A stretch of DNA of 56,302 nt from Flavobacteria bacterium GWA2_35_26 (lineage in GTDB: Bacteria > Bacteroidota > Bacteroidia > Flavobacteriales > Flavobacteriaceae). Within the stretch, counting starts at the first letter, position 1; the number at the start of each line of letters is the position of its first letter. Where the stretch lies: NCBI GenBank assembly GCA_001800905.1, contig MGWH01000005.1, positions 1 through 56,302 of the forward strand, given 5' to 3'. Under the pieces are notes generated by a model. It saw only the letters and a list, made by a program, of their open reading frames with translations, searched no databases and was not told the origin of the DNA. Below, one piece after another: positions 25,413 through 33,351 of this stretch. The position numbers and the translations under genes were made by a program.

Positions 25413-26690
25413 ATGAATACAACTGCACAACCCCAGAATTCATTACGTCATGTTCTTTTTGGGAGCCTAATTGGAACTACAATCGAGTTTTTTGACTTTT
25501 ACATTTTTGCCAATGCAGCCGTATTGGTTTTTCCACAATTGTTTTTTCCGGGGAGTGATAGTACTACGTCGGTGTTACAATCTCTAGCAACATTTTCCAT
25601 AGCTTTTTTTGCGCGTCCGCTAGGTTCTGCTGTTTTTGGACATTACGGAGATAAAGTGGGGAGAAAAACTACTTTAGTAGTGGCTTTGTTGACTATGGGA
25701 ATTTCCACCGTTTGTATTGGATTCTTACCTAGTTATGCCAATATTGGAATTACAGCTCCAATTCTATTGATGCTGTGTCGTTTTGGTCAAGGTGTTGGTT
25801 TAGGTGGCGAGTGGGGAGGAGCAGTGTTGTTGGCAATTGAAAATGCACCACCTCATAAACGAGCTTGGTACGGAATGTTTCCGCAATTGGGTGCGCCGAT
25901 AGGATTGGTGCTTTCAGGAGGTACCTTTTTACTATTGACTAATTACATGAGTGCCCAAGATTTTTTAGAATACGGCTGGAGAATTCCTTTTATTGCTAGT
26001 TCATTATTAGTTTTGGTTGGTTTTTATATACGCTTGAAAATTACTGAAACCACTGCTTTTGAAAATGCGAAAAAAGAGCAGGAGGAAGTGAAATTGCCTT
26101 TCTTGACCTTATTGCAGTTGTATCGAAAAGAATTACTTTTTGGTACTTTTGCTGCTGTGACCACTTTTGTAGTATTCTATTTAATGACAGTGTTTATGCT
26201 GAATTGGAATACGAAAGAATTGCATTTTTCTAATAAAGAAGCGTTATTAATGCAATTATTTTCGGTCTTGTTTTTTGCAGGTTTTATTCCTGTTTCGGCT
26301 GTAATTGCAGATAAGATTGGTCGTCGAAAAATGCTGCTCTATGCTTCGATAGCTATTGCTATTTTCGGATTGTTCTTTTCGTTTTTTCTGAATTCAGGAA
26401 GCACGACTTTGGTTACTTTCTTTTTGTGTTTGGGAATGGCATTGATGGGATTTACGTATGGTCCAATGGGGACCTTTCTTTCTGAATTGTTTCCTACAAA
26501 AGTTCGTTATTCAGGTGCTTCATTGACTTTTAACTTGGCGGGGATTATTGGAGCCGCATTTGCCCCAATGATTGCGATATGGATTGCTACCCACTATGGT
26601 TTAGCTTTCGTTGGTTATTATCTTTCTGCTGCAGCAGTTATTTCGGTAATTTCACTTTTGGTAATCAGCAAAAAAGAACATCAGTTTTAA
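25413..26690 (+). CDS. MFS transporter, metabolite:H+ symporter (MHS/ProP-like) family
   Basis: This 425-residue protein has about 12 membrane spans and MHS family hallmarks: LIGTTIEFFDFYIFANAAVL in TM1, FARPLGSAVFGHYGDKVGRK, GQGVGLGGEWGGAVLLAIEN, and ADKIGRRKML between the two halves. Relatives import organic acids, osmolytes or aromatic acids with protons. It lies 26 nt before the TTG-side region of the radical SAM gene on the same strand. The substrate is not deducible. Confidence 0.92.
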   Translation: MNTTAQPQNSLRHVLFGSLIGTTIEFFDFYIFANAAVLVFPQLFFPGSDSTTSVLQSLATFSIAFFARPLGSAVFGHYGDKVGRKTTLVVALLTMGISTVCIGFLPSYANIGITAPILLMLCRFGQGVGLGGEWGGAVLLAIENAPPHKRAWYGMFPQLGAPIGLVLSGGTFLLLTNYMSAQDFLEYGWRIPFIASSLLVLVGFYIRLKITETTAFENAKKEQEEVKLPFLTLLQLYRKELLFGTFAAVTTFVVFYLMTVFMLNWNTKELHFSNKEALLMQLFSVLFFAGFIPVSAVIADKIGRRKMLLYASIAIAIFGLFFSFFLNSGSTTLVTFFLCLGMALMGFTYGPMGTFLSELFPTKVRYSGASLTFNLAGIIGAAFAPMIAIWIATHYGLAFVGYYLSAAAVISVISLLVISKKEHQF

Positions 26691-26737
26691 TCTAAAGACA
26701 TAATATTGAACGATATTTGCACTTCAAAATCACCTCT

Positions 26738-28936
26738 TTGAAAACAAAACTATTTCTTGTCACGCCACCGTTTACTCAACTGAATACTCCGTATCCAGCA
26801 ACAGCGTATATTAAAGGTTTTTTGAATACCAAAAATATAGCGTCAGAACAAGCCGATTTAGGTATAGAGGTTATCTTAGCTTTGTTTTCTAAAAAAGGGT
26901 TAGTTGATTTATTTGAAGCCTCAAGTTCAACATCTCAAATTGAAACTTGGTCTGAAAATTCGCGACGCATTTTTGCGCTTCAAGACGAATATGTCAAAAC
27001 CATTGATTCGGTTATCGCCTTTTTGCAAGGAAAGAATCCAACTTTGGCTCTCCAAATTTGCCAAGAAGATTTTCTGCCCGAAGCGTCTCGATTTGCACAG
27101 TTAGAAGAATTAGATTGGGCTTTTGGTACCATGGGTACTCAAGACAAAGCCAAGCATTTGGCTACATTGTATCTGGAAGATATTTCCGACTTTATTGTAG
27201 AATGTATTGATCCTAATTTTGGATTCAGTCGCTATGCGGAACGTTTAGGACGATCTGCCAATTCGTTTGATGAATTGTACGCAGCCTTACAACAACAGCT
27301 AACCTATATCGATACATTGTTGCTTTCTAATCTGAAAGTAAAAATCGAAACGATTCAACCTAATGTATTTTTAATTTCAGTTCCTTTTCCTGGTAATTTG
27401 TATGCTGCTTTTCGTTCAGCTCAATGGATTAAACAACACTACCCTGAAATTAAAATTTTGATGGGTGGCGGTTTTGCTAATACTGAATTGCGTTCGCTTT
27501 CTGACGAACGAGTTTTTGAGTTTTTTGATTTTATTAGTTTGGATGATGGCGAATTGCCGCTTGAATTGATAATTGAAAATATTGAATCTGGATCGAATGC
27601 CGAATTCAAGCGTACTTTTTTGTTGGAAAACGGCAAAGTAGAGTATAAAAATAACTCCCCCCGACACGACTACAAACAAGCTCAAGTAGGTACACCGGAT
27701 TATTCAGATTTACTTTTGGATCAATATATTTCTGTAATCGAAATTGTCAATCCAATGCACCGCATGTGGAGTGATGGGCGTTGGAATAAACTCACCATGG
27801 CACACGGTTGTTATTGGGGAAAATGTACTTTTTGCGATATATCATTAGATTATATTAAAGTATACGAACCGATCGCTGCTGGAATTTTATGCGACCGAAT
27901 GGAAGAAATGATTGCCCAAACAGGCGAAACCGGTTTTCATTTTGTTGATGAAGCGGCTCCTCCGGCTTTGATGAGGGAGTTGTCTTTGGAAATCCTACGC
28001 CGAAAATTAGCGGTGACTTGGTGGACCAATATTCGTTTTGAGAAAAGTTTCACTAAAGATTTGTGTTTGTTGTTAAAAGCTTCAGGATGTATTGCGGTTT
28101 CTGGCGGACTCGAAGTAGCTTCAGATCGATTGTTGCAATTGATTGACAAAGGAGTGACAGTGGAGCAAGTGGCTAAAGTAACGCGCAATTTTACTGAAGC
28201 AGGAGTAATGGTTCATGCCTATTTAATGTACGGCTATCCTACACAAACTGTTCAAGAGACTGTTGATAGTTTAGAAATGGTGCGTCAATTGTTTGAGGCA
28301 GGGGTGCTACAATCGGGGTTTTGGCACCAATTTGCAATGACAGCTCACAGTCCAGTTGGGATGTATCCAGAAAAATTTGGCGTGGTGAAAGATTCAGATA
28401 CTATTGGCACTTTTGCCAATAATGATCTTACTTATACAGATACTACAGGAATTGATCACGACCAATTTAGTTTTGGCTTAAAAAAATCATTATTTAATTT
28501 CATGCACGGAATCTGCTTGGATTATGATTTGCAGGATTGGTTTGACTTTACTATTCCTAAAACCACTATCCGACCTGATTTTATTTATGAAGCTTTAGAA
28601 GAAGAAACTAATTTTAGTGTTAAACCCAATGCTAAAGTAATTTGGTTGGGCGGAAAACCAACGGTTGAATCTTTTACCAAAACTAAAAATGGGTCTTCAT
28701 GGAATAGGATGCGTTTGACATTTTATGATAAAAAAGAAACTTTCGAGATTCAACTAAGTCAAAAAGAAGGGGAATGGCTTGCTAGAATGCTACCAATAAT
28801 TTCGGTATCCAATATAAAAACATCCACATTTCAAGAACTAAAAGCTAATTTTGAAAACGAATTGGAAGACTTTGAATTATTTTGGTTTTCAAAACCTATA
28901 ACTACATTAAAGGAATTTGGATTGTTAGTTCTGTAG
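26738..28936 (+). CDS. B12-binding-like radical SAM protein with CX4CX2C cluster motif
   Basis: This ~732-residue protein has an N-terminal Rossmann-type B12-binding-like domain (KLFLVTPPFTQLNTPYPATA, then KILMGGGFANTELRSLSDE) that lacks the DxHxxG cobalamin-ligand motif. A radical SAM barrel follows, with the [4Fe-4S] ligands in HGCYWGKCTFCDISL (about residue 350). The spacing is C-X4-C-X2-C rather than the usual C-X3-C-X2-C. A GGLEVASDRLL strand and LMYGYPTQT follow, as in YgiQ/MiaB-like barrels. The start is probably TTG 26738 (MKTKLFLV); another TTG at 26717 falls in promoter-like sequence. The reaction is unknown. Confidence 0.85.
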   Translation: MKTKLFLVTPPFTQLNTPYPATAYIKGFLNTKNIASEQADLGIEVILALFSKKGLVDLFEASSSTSQIETWSENSRRIFALQDEYVKTIDSVIAFLQGKNPTLALQICQEDFLPEASRFAQLEELDWAFGTMGTQDKAKHLATLYLEDISDFIVECIDPNFGFSRYAERLGRSANSFDELYAALQQQLTYIDTLLLSNLKVKIETIQPNVFLISVPFPGNLYAAFRSAQWIKQHYPEIKILMGGGFANTELRSLSDERVFEFFDFISLDDGELPLELIIENIESGSNAEFKRTFLLENGKVEYKNNSPRHDYKQAQVGTPDYSDLLLDQYISVIEIVNPMHRMWSDGRWNKLTMAHGCYWGKCTFCDISLDYIKVYEPIAAGILCDRMEEMIAQTGETGFHFVDEAAPPALMRELSLEILRRKLAVTWWTNIRFEKSFTKDLCLLLKASGCIAVSGGLEVASDRLLQLIDKGVTVEQVAKVTRNFTEAGVMVHAYLMYGYPTQTVQETVDSLEMVRQLFEAGVLQSGFWHQFAMTAHSPVGMYPEKFGVVKDSDTIGTFANNDLTYTDTTGIDHDQFSFGLKKSLFNFMHGICLDYDLQDWFDFTIPKTTIRPDFIYEALEEETNFSVKPNAKVIWLGGKPTVESFTKTKNGSSWNRMRLTFYDKKETFEIQLSQKEGEWLARMLPIISVSNIKTSTFQELKANFENELEDFELFWFSKPITTLKEFGLLVL

Positions 28937-28967
28937 TTTATTTTTTCAATTTAGGATTATGTACTAT

Positions 28968-28999
28968 AAACCCACCTTGAACAAGGCGGGTTTTTTTTT
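28968..28999 (+). terminator. Terminator of the radical SAM gene
   Basis: AAACCCACCTTG (28968-28979) pairs with CAAGGCGGGTTT (28982-28993), with one mismatch, followed by a long T-run. Confidence 0.85.
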
Positions 29000-29036
29000 T
29001 AATCGTAAAATTTATTTATTTTAATTTAGCCTGTAA

Positions 29037-29132
29037 TTTTTAGGGGTATAAAATAATTTATGCTACTAAATATGATTAAATAGCTATATTTTTAATTTAA
29101 TATTTTGTTTACCCCATAATTTTTTAGGGGTA
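29037..29132. promoter_or_regulatory. Operator-like repeats upstream of the porin gene
   Basis: The 12-mer TTTTTAGGGGTA occurs at 29037-29048 and again at 29121-29132, exactly 84 bp apart (eight helical turns). The second copy also forms an inverted repeat with TACCCC at 29110-29115 (spacer 11 nt). The 444-nt gap 28937-29380 has no gene; besides these it holds the terminator, AT-rich sequence and a -7 element at 29283-29290. Confidence 0.6.
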
Positions 29133-29282
29133 CTATGTAATTTTCTATTGTCAATACGTTAAATTATAGTCGATTTGAATTGTATATCGATATTTTTTGT
29201 GAATTTTATTTTGAATTTCATAAAAATGACTATTTTGATGAATAAAATGTATCGTTTAGTCTTTTTCGTTGATAAAAGTTGA

Positions 29283-29290
29283 TAATTTTG
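29283..29290 (+). promoter_or_regulatory. -7 element upstream of the porin gene
   Basis: TAATTTTG matches TAnnTTTG and would give a leader of about 85 nt before the start at 29381. The expected -33 TTG is not clear. Confidence 0.45.
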
Positions 29291-29380
29291 TTCCAAGAAA
29301 AAGAAATAATTTAATCTTTTAAAAGGGACAAATTTTCGATTTCTTCAATAAATTAAAAAGTAAATTAAAATCGATTAAAC

Positions 29381-30370
29381 ATGAAAAAAGTAATTGCCAC
29401 TTTAGCCGTAGTACTAACAAGTACATTTGCATTTGCACAAGACACTCCATTAGAAATTTCAGGTTCTGCTGATGCATACTGGAAATATGATTTTGCTAAA
29501 ACTGCTAATATTCCAACTAGTTTTGCTACTGATCATAATTCAGTTTCTTTAGGGATGATCGATGTGGTTTTAAAAAAGAAAACTGGAAAAACATCTTTTG
29601 TTGGTGAAGTTTCTTTTGGTCCAAGAGGAGCAGGACAATCTATACCAGATGTAGACGGACAATCTTTTCACATTCAAAATTTATATGCAACCTATGCAGC
29701 TTCAGACAAATTAAGTTTAACTGCTGGATACATGGGTACCTTTATTGGTTATGAAGTGATTTCGCCTTTGGCTAACTTCCATTATTCCACTTCGTATTTG
29801 TTCACAACTGGGCCTTTTCAAAATGCTGGGATAAAAGCTAATTATGCTGTATCAAGTAAAGTAGGATTTATGGTTGGATTGTTTAACGACCAATGGAATA
29901 CTTATAAAGCGACTCCTGAGTTTGGATTGAATGCTTTTGGAGCGCAATTAACACTAACTCCTGCGGAAGGATTAACCGCTTATTTTAATCTATTGACAGG
30001 GTCAGAAAGTGGAACTATTGTCGATTTAACTGCTGCTTATCAAATGTCTCCAAAATTCAAATTAGGATTAAATGCTGCTGATTTTTCAGGAGTAGAAAGT
30101 GGTTCTGGTTATTCTGGTATTGCGTTATACCCATCAGTTGCTATCTCAGATTCATTTGGTTTAGGATTACGTGCAGAATCGTTTAAATCTAAAACTTTAG
30201 ATACTTCAGTATCAGCATTTACATTATCAGCTAATTTAAAATCAGGAGGATTGACATTTATTCCTGAAATAAGATTGGACAGTGCTTCTGAAGATAGTTT
30301 TTATAAATCAAATGGAAACCCTACAAAATCAGCTTCACAATTTGCTGTAGCAATGGTGTATGGTTTTTAA
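29381..30370 (+). CDS. Outer-membrane beta-barrel porin (BBP2-like)
   Basis: This 329-residue protein has a signal peptide (MKKVIATLAVVLTSTFAFAQ) and then repeated amphipathic beta strands (LEISGSADAYWKYDF, then LYATYAASDKLSLTAGYMG) ending in an aromatic C-terminus MVYGF typical of outer-membrane barrels. It resembles flavobacterial proteins annotated as porins and would allow passive diffusion of small solutes. The upstream region has an unusual set of GGGGTA/TACCCC repeats and a long leader, suggesting regulated expression. A bidirectional terminator follows. Confidence 0.82.
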   Translation: MKKVIATLAVVLTSTFAFAQDTPLEISGSADAYWKYDFAKTANIPTSFATDHNSVSLGMIDVVLKKKTGKTSFVGEVSFGPRGAGQSIPDVDGQSFHIQNLYATYAASDKLSLTAGYMGTFIGYEVISPLANFHYSTSYLFTTGPFQNAGIKANYAVSSKVGFMVGLFNDQWNTYKATPEFGLNAFGAQLTLTPAEGLTAYFNLLTGSESGTIVDLTAAYQMSPKFKLGLNAADFSGVESGSGYSGIALYPSVAISDSFGLGLRAESFKSKTLDTSVSAFTLSANLKSGGLTFIPEIRLDSASEDSFYKSNGNPTKSASQFAVAMVYGF

Positions 30371-30422
30371 ATAAACAAAAGTTGTGTTTTTTGTATCTTA
30401 GAAACAAAGTGTTTTAAATAGT

Positions 30423-30464
30423 AAAAAACTGCTCTGATATGTAAAATATTTGAGCAGTTTTTTT
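30423..30464. terminator. Bidirectional terminator between porin and amidase genes
   Basis: AAAAAACTGCTC (30423-30434) pairs with GAGCAGTTTTTT (30452-30463) across a 17-nt loop. The T-run overlaps the amidase stop codon on the other strand. Confidence 0.82.
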
Positions 30465-31266
30465 ATTGTTTTTTGAAAATAGAATAGATGGTATTGATGG
30501 TCTTTTCGTCAAGTGTATCGTCTACTTCGGTTTGAATATAGTGAAGTTTGAATGCTTTAATAGCTGAAGAAAGATTTTGAGTAGTATAACCAATAATTCG
30601 TAAGGCTTGTTCCACATTAAAATAATCTGGGGCTTTTTCTAATTGGTCCTCAGGCCATAATCCAAAACCTAATTCGGCTAGATTTTTCCAAGGGAATAAA
30701 GTGCTTGGATCTGATTTTCTGGAGGGTGCTATATCAGAATGGGCAATAATATTTGCAGTAGGGATGTTGTAGTCTTTTTTTAATCGGGTCAATAAAGCTA
30801 GCAAGCTATTGATTTGCGCTTCAGAAAAAGGCTCGAATCCATTATTGTCTAATTCAATTCCGATAGATGCTGAATTGATATCTGTATTTTTTCCCCAACT
30901 GGCATTACCGCTATGCCAAGCTCGCAAATAGTCATTGAGCATTTGGATCACAGTCCCATCGTCACTAATCACATAATGTGCACTTACTTGTGTTTTTGTA
31001 AGTGTAAAAGTTTTCAATGTTTGCTGTAAAGAATCTTGAGCAGTGTGATGAATTATCACAAAATTGGGCTTACGAAGGTTGAAATTAACGGTACTTATCC
31101 ATTGAGGATTACTTCCGTTTTGAAGGGGTTTTGATTCAGTAGTACCTATAGTTTTTTGGTATACCTTCAATTGTTTTTTGTACGATTTAGCACTCAATCG
31201 GTAGGGATTTGTGCTGCAAGAGTTTAAAATAATAAGTCCAAGAATTGCGTAAAAATAGTTTTTCAT
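30463..31266 (-). CDS. N-acetylmuramoyl-L-alanine amidase (AmpD/amidase_2) lipoprotein
   Basis: This 267-residue protein has a lipobox (IILNSC) near residue 17 and an amidase_2 domain: FVIIHHTAQDS carries the first zinc His, then VSAHYVISDDGTVIQ, AWHSGNASWGKN, ASIGIELDNNGF, and NIIAHSDIAPSRKSDPS with the second His and the Asp ligand. A short C-terminal helical region resembles a peptidoglycan-binding domain. It would cut the MurNAc-L-Ala bond in periplasmic muropeptides. It starts 14 nt after the Gly-rich protein gene on the minus strand. Confidence 0.9.
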   Translation of the reverse strand: MKNYFYAILGLIILNSCSTNPYRLSAKSYKKQLKVYQKTIGTTESKPLQNGSNPQWISTVNFNLRKPNFVIIHHTAQDSLQQTLKTFTLTKTQVSAHYVISDDGTVIQMLNDYLRAWHSGNASWGKNTDINSASIGIELDNNGFEPFSEAQINSLLALLTRLKKDYNIPTANIIAHSDIAPSRKSDPSTLFPWKNLAELGFGLWPEDQLEKAPDYFNVEQALRIIGYTTQNLSSAIKAFKLHYIQTEVDDTLDEKTINTIYSIFKKQ

Positions 31267-31280
31267 GCAGAATAAAAAGA

Positions 31281-31775
31281 TTAGTTAGAATCGGTTGTAT
31301 CCTTCTTTTTCTTTTTCATTTTTTTTGGATTTTTAGCATCCTCTTGCATTGCCTTATACTTCTCTTTTTGAGATTGGGTCAGCAATTGTTTTATTTTAGA
31401 ATCAGTAAGTTCAGATAAAGTTTGAATTTCTTTAACCTTGTCATCTTGACTGATTTCTTGTTTTATAATCGCTCCTTGTGATTTGATACTTGCAGTTAGG
31501 ATATTAGCAATTGCAATTTCTTGAAGGGCATCAAGCTGTAATTCAGGTTTTAATTGCTCCATGATTTTCCCAACAGTTACTTCCACCGGAATTTCTTTTG
31601 GTTTTTCCTGTTGTTGATTCATTCCACCACCCATTCCGCCCATTTGGCTCATTCGACCATTATAGCCACCTCCGTATCCACCGTATCCACCACCATAACC
31701 ACCGTATTGTGCAAAAGCAGTAGTACAAGTAAAAAGTAAAAAAAGAATACTAATTATAGAAAGTGATTTTTTCAT
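31281..31775 (-). CDS. Secreted Gly/Tyr-rich protein with Spy-like helical core
   Basis: This 164-residue protein has a signal peptide (SILFLLFTCTTAFAQ), then a low-complexity segment of YGG repeats and a Met/Gly run (residues ~24-55). A helical domain follows (VGKIMEQLKPELQLDALQEI, then IKQLLTQSQKEKYKAMQEDA), and the tail is lysine-rich (KKMKKKKKD). The LTQSQKEKY element recalls Spy/CpxP-like periplasmic proteins of Bacteroidota. The function is unknown. It lies 52 nt after rimO and precedes the amidase gene. Confidence 0.78.
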   Translation of the reverse strand: MKKSLSIISILFLLFTCTTAFAQYGGYGGGYGGYGGGYNGRMSQMGGMGGGMNQQQEKPKEIPVEVTVGKIMEQLKPELQLDALQEIAIANILTASIKSQGAIIKQEISQDDKVKEIQTLSELTDSKIKQLLTQSQKEKYKAMQEDAKNPKKMKKKKKDTTDSN

Positions 31776-31827
31776 GATTGGCGGTTAATGATTTAATTTT
31801 GAGTCAAATATAAAAAAAGAAATTAAC

Positions 31828-33141
31828 TTACACAGGTTCTCCGTACAAATCAAATTCAGTGGCTTCAATAATTTTTATTGTGGCAAAATCACCTGTTTTT
31901 AAATAGTGCTTGCTAGCGTCAATTAGCACTTCATTGTCTACATCAGGACTATCAAATTCGGTACGTCCTACAAAATGACCACCTTCTTTTCTGTCAATAA
32001 TACACTTGAAAGTCTGTCCTACTTTTTCTTGATTCAAGTCCCAAGAAATTTGCGATTGTAATTCCATAATTTCATTGGCACGTTCTTGTTTTACTGTATC
32101 AGGAACATCGTCTTCTAAAACATATGCAGAAGTGTTTTCTTCATGAGAATACGCAAAACAACCCATTCGGTCAAACTTCATTTCTTGTACAAAATCTTTC
32201 AAGATTTCAAAATCTTCTTGCGTTTCTCCTGGATATCCTACAATTAATGTTGTTCGGATAGCCATACCTGGCACAGCTGCTCTAAAATCTTTTAATAACT
32301 GAGTTGTTTTTGCTTGGGTTGTACCACGTTTCATAGACTTCAAGATAGAATCTGAAATGTGCTGTAAAGGAATATCGATATAATTACAAATTTTTGGCTC
32401 TCGTTTCATAATCTCTAAAACGTCCATTGGGAACCCAGTAGGGAAGGCATAATGCAAACGAATCCATTCAATGCCTTCTACTTTTACTAACGCTTCTAGT
32501 AGTTCGGCTAGATTTCTTTTTTTGTATATATCAAGACCGTAATAGGTTAAATCTTGTGCAATTAAAATAAGTTCTTTAACACCATCTCGTGCCAAACCTT
32601 CTGCCTCTTTTACTAATTTTTCGATGGGTTGCGAAACGTGTTTTCCTCTCATTAAAGGAATTGCGCAAAAACTACAAGGTCTGTCGCAGCCTTCTGCAAT
32701 TTTCAAATAGGCATAGTTTTTTGGAGTAGTCGTCAATCGTTCTCCTAAAAGCTCGTGCTTATAATCAGCACCCAACGCTTTCAAAAGTTGAGGTAATTCG
32801 GTCGTACCAAAAAACTGATCTACATTCGGAATCTCCTTTTCTAAATCAGGTCGGTAACGTTCCGATAAACATCCTGTAACAAATACTTTATCTACTAATC
32901 CGCGCTCTTTTTTATCTGCATATTCTAAAATCATATTCACCGATTCTGCCTTGGCATTATCGATAAATCCACAAGTGTTGATGACAATAATATTACCTTC
33001 TTCAGCTTCAGGTGCCTCGTGAGTTACTTCTTTGCCGCTAGCACGTAATTGTCCCATTAAGACTTCACTGTCGTAGATGTTTTTGGAACAACCAAGAGTA
33101 ATTACATTGATTTTATTTTTCTTTAAAGATTTCGTTCTCAT
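31828..33141 (-). CDS. rimO: Ribosomal protein S12 methylthiotransferase RimO
   Basis: This 437-residue radical SAM protein has the UPF0004 domain (NVITLGCSKNIYDSEVLMGQ), the cluster motif EGCDRPCSFCAIPLMRG (C-X3-C-X2-C), and a C-terminal TRAM domain (IDRKEGGHFVGRTEFDSP). The cysteines of the second cluster are visible in the N-domain (GCSKN, INTCGF, TGCLSERY). RimO methylthiolates an Asp of ribosomal protein uS12. Start and length are typical. Its upstream leader contains the repeat element at 33221-33293. Confidence 0.96.
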   Translation of the reverse strand: MRTKSLKKNKINVITLGCSKNIYDSEVLMGQLRASGKEVTHEAPEAEEGNIIVINTCGFIDNAKAESVNMILEYADKKERGLVDKVFVTGCLSERYRPDLEKEIPNVDQFFGTTELPQLLKALGADYKHELLGERLTTTPKNYAYLKIAEGCDRPCSFCAIPLMRGKHVSQPIEKLVKEAEGLARDGVKELILIAQDLTYYGLDIYKKRNLAELLEALVKVEGIEWIRLHYAFPTGFPMDVLEIMKREPKICNYIDIPLQHISDSILKSMKRGTTQAKTTQLLKDFRAAVPGMAIRTTLIVGYPGETQEDFEILKDFVQEMKFDRMGCFAYSHEENTSAYVLEDDVPDTVKQERANEIMELQSQISWDLNQEKVGQTFKCIIDRKEGGHFVGRTEFDSPDVDNEVLIDASKHYLKTGDFATIKIIEATEFDLYGEPV

Positions 33142-33220
33142 AGTAGTAAGCTTTCAATAGTTTGAAAGGTGCGCAAAATTACGTTTTTTATTTTTAGGAG
33201 CACAAATCTTTCTGTTTTTT

Positions 33221-33293
33221 ATGGCGTTTATTCCTGCTGTCCGTTACAATCTACCGAAGAAAATTCGGTAGGATTTTCACTTCCATCAGGGCT
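33221..33293 (-). repeat. Flavobacterial intergenic repeat with conserved flanks around a hairpin
   Basis: CTACCGAA (33251-33258) and TTCGGTAG (33264-33271) form a perfect 8-bp stem with a GAAAA loop. It is flanked by TTCCTGCTGTCCGTTACAAT on one side and GGATTTTCACTTCCATCAGG on the other. From memory, similar flanks around differing inverted repeats recur between genes in Flavobacterium genomes. It lies between the OmpP1-like gene's terminator and rimO. Confidence 0.6.
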
Positions 33294-33331
33294 AAAAAAA
33301 GCATCTTGTTTTCAGTACAAGATGCTTTTTT
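33294..33331. terminator. Terminator of the OmpP1-like gene
   Basis: AAAAAAGCATCTTGT (33295-33309) pairs with ACAAGATGCTTTTTT (33317-33331) across a 7-nt loop. On the minus strand it follows the gene ending at 33352. Confidence 0.88.
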
Positions 33332-33351
33332 AAATTCAATTAAAATAGTGG

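Noticed and set aside
26717..26737. TTG at 26717 as start of the radical SAM protein
   Set aside because: It overlaps sequence resembling a promoter and transcription start; the TTG at 26738 gives the conserved start.
28937..29380. Search for a gene in the 444-nt gap before the porin
   Set aside because: No open frame of credible length or composition is seen; only terminator, repeats and a promoter element.
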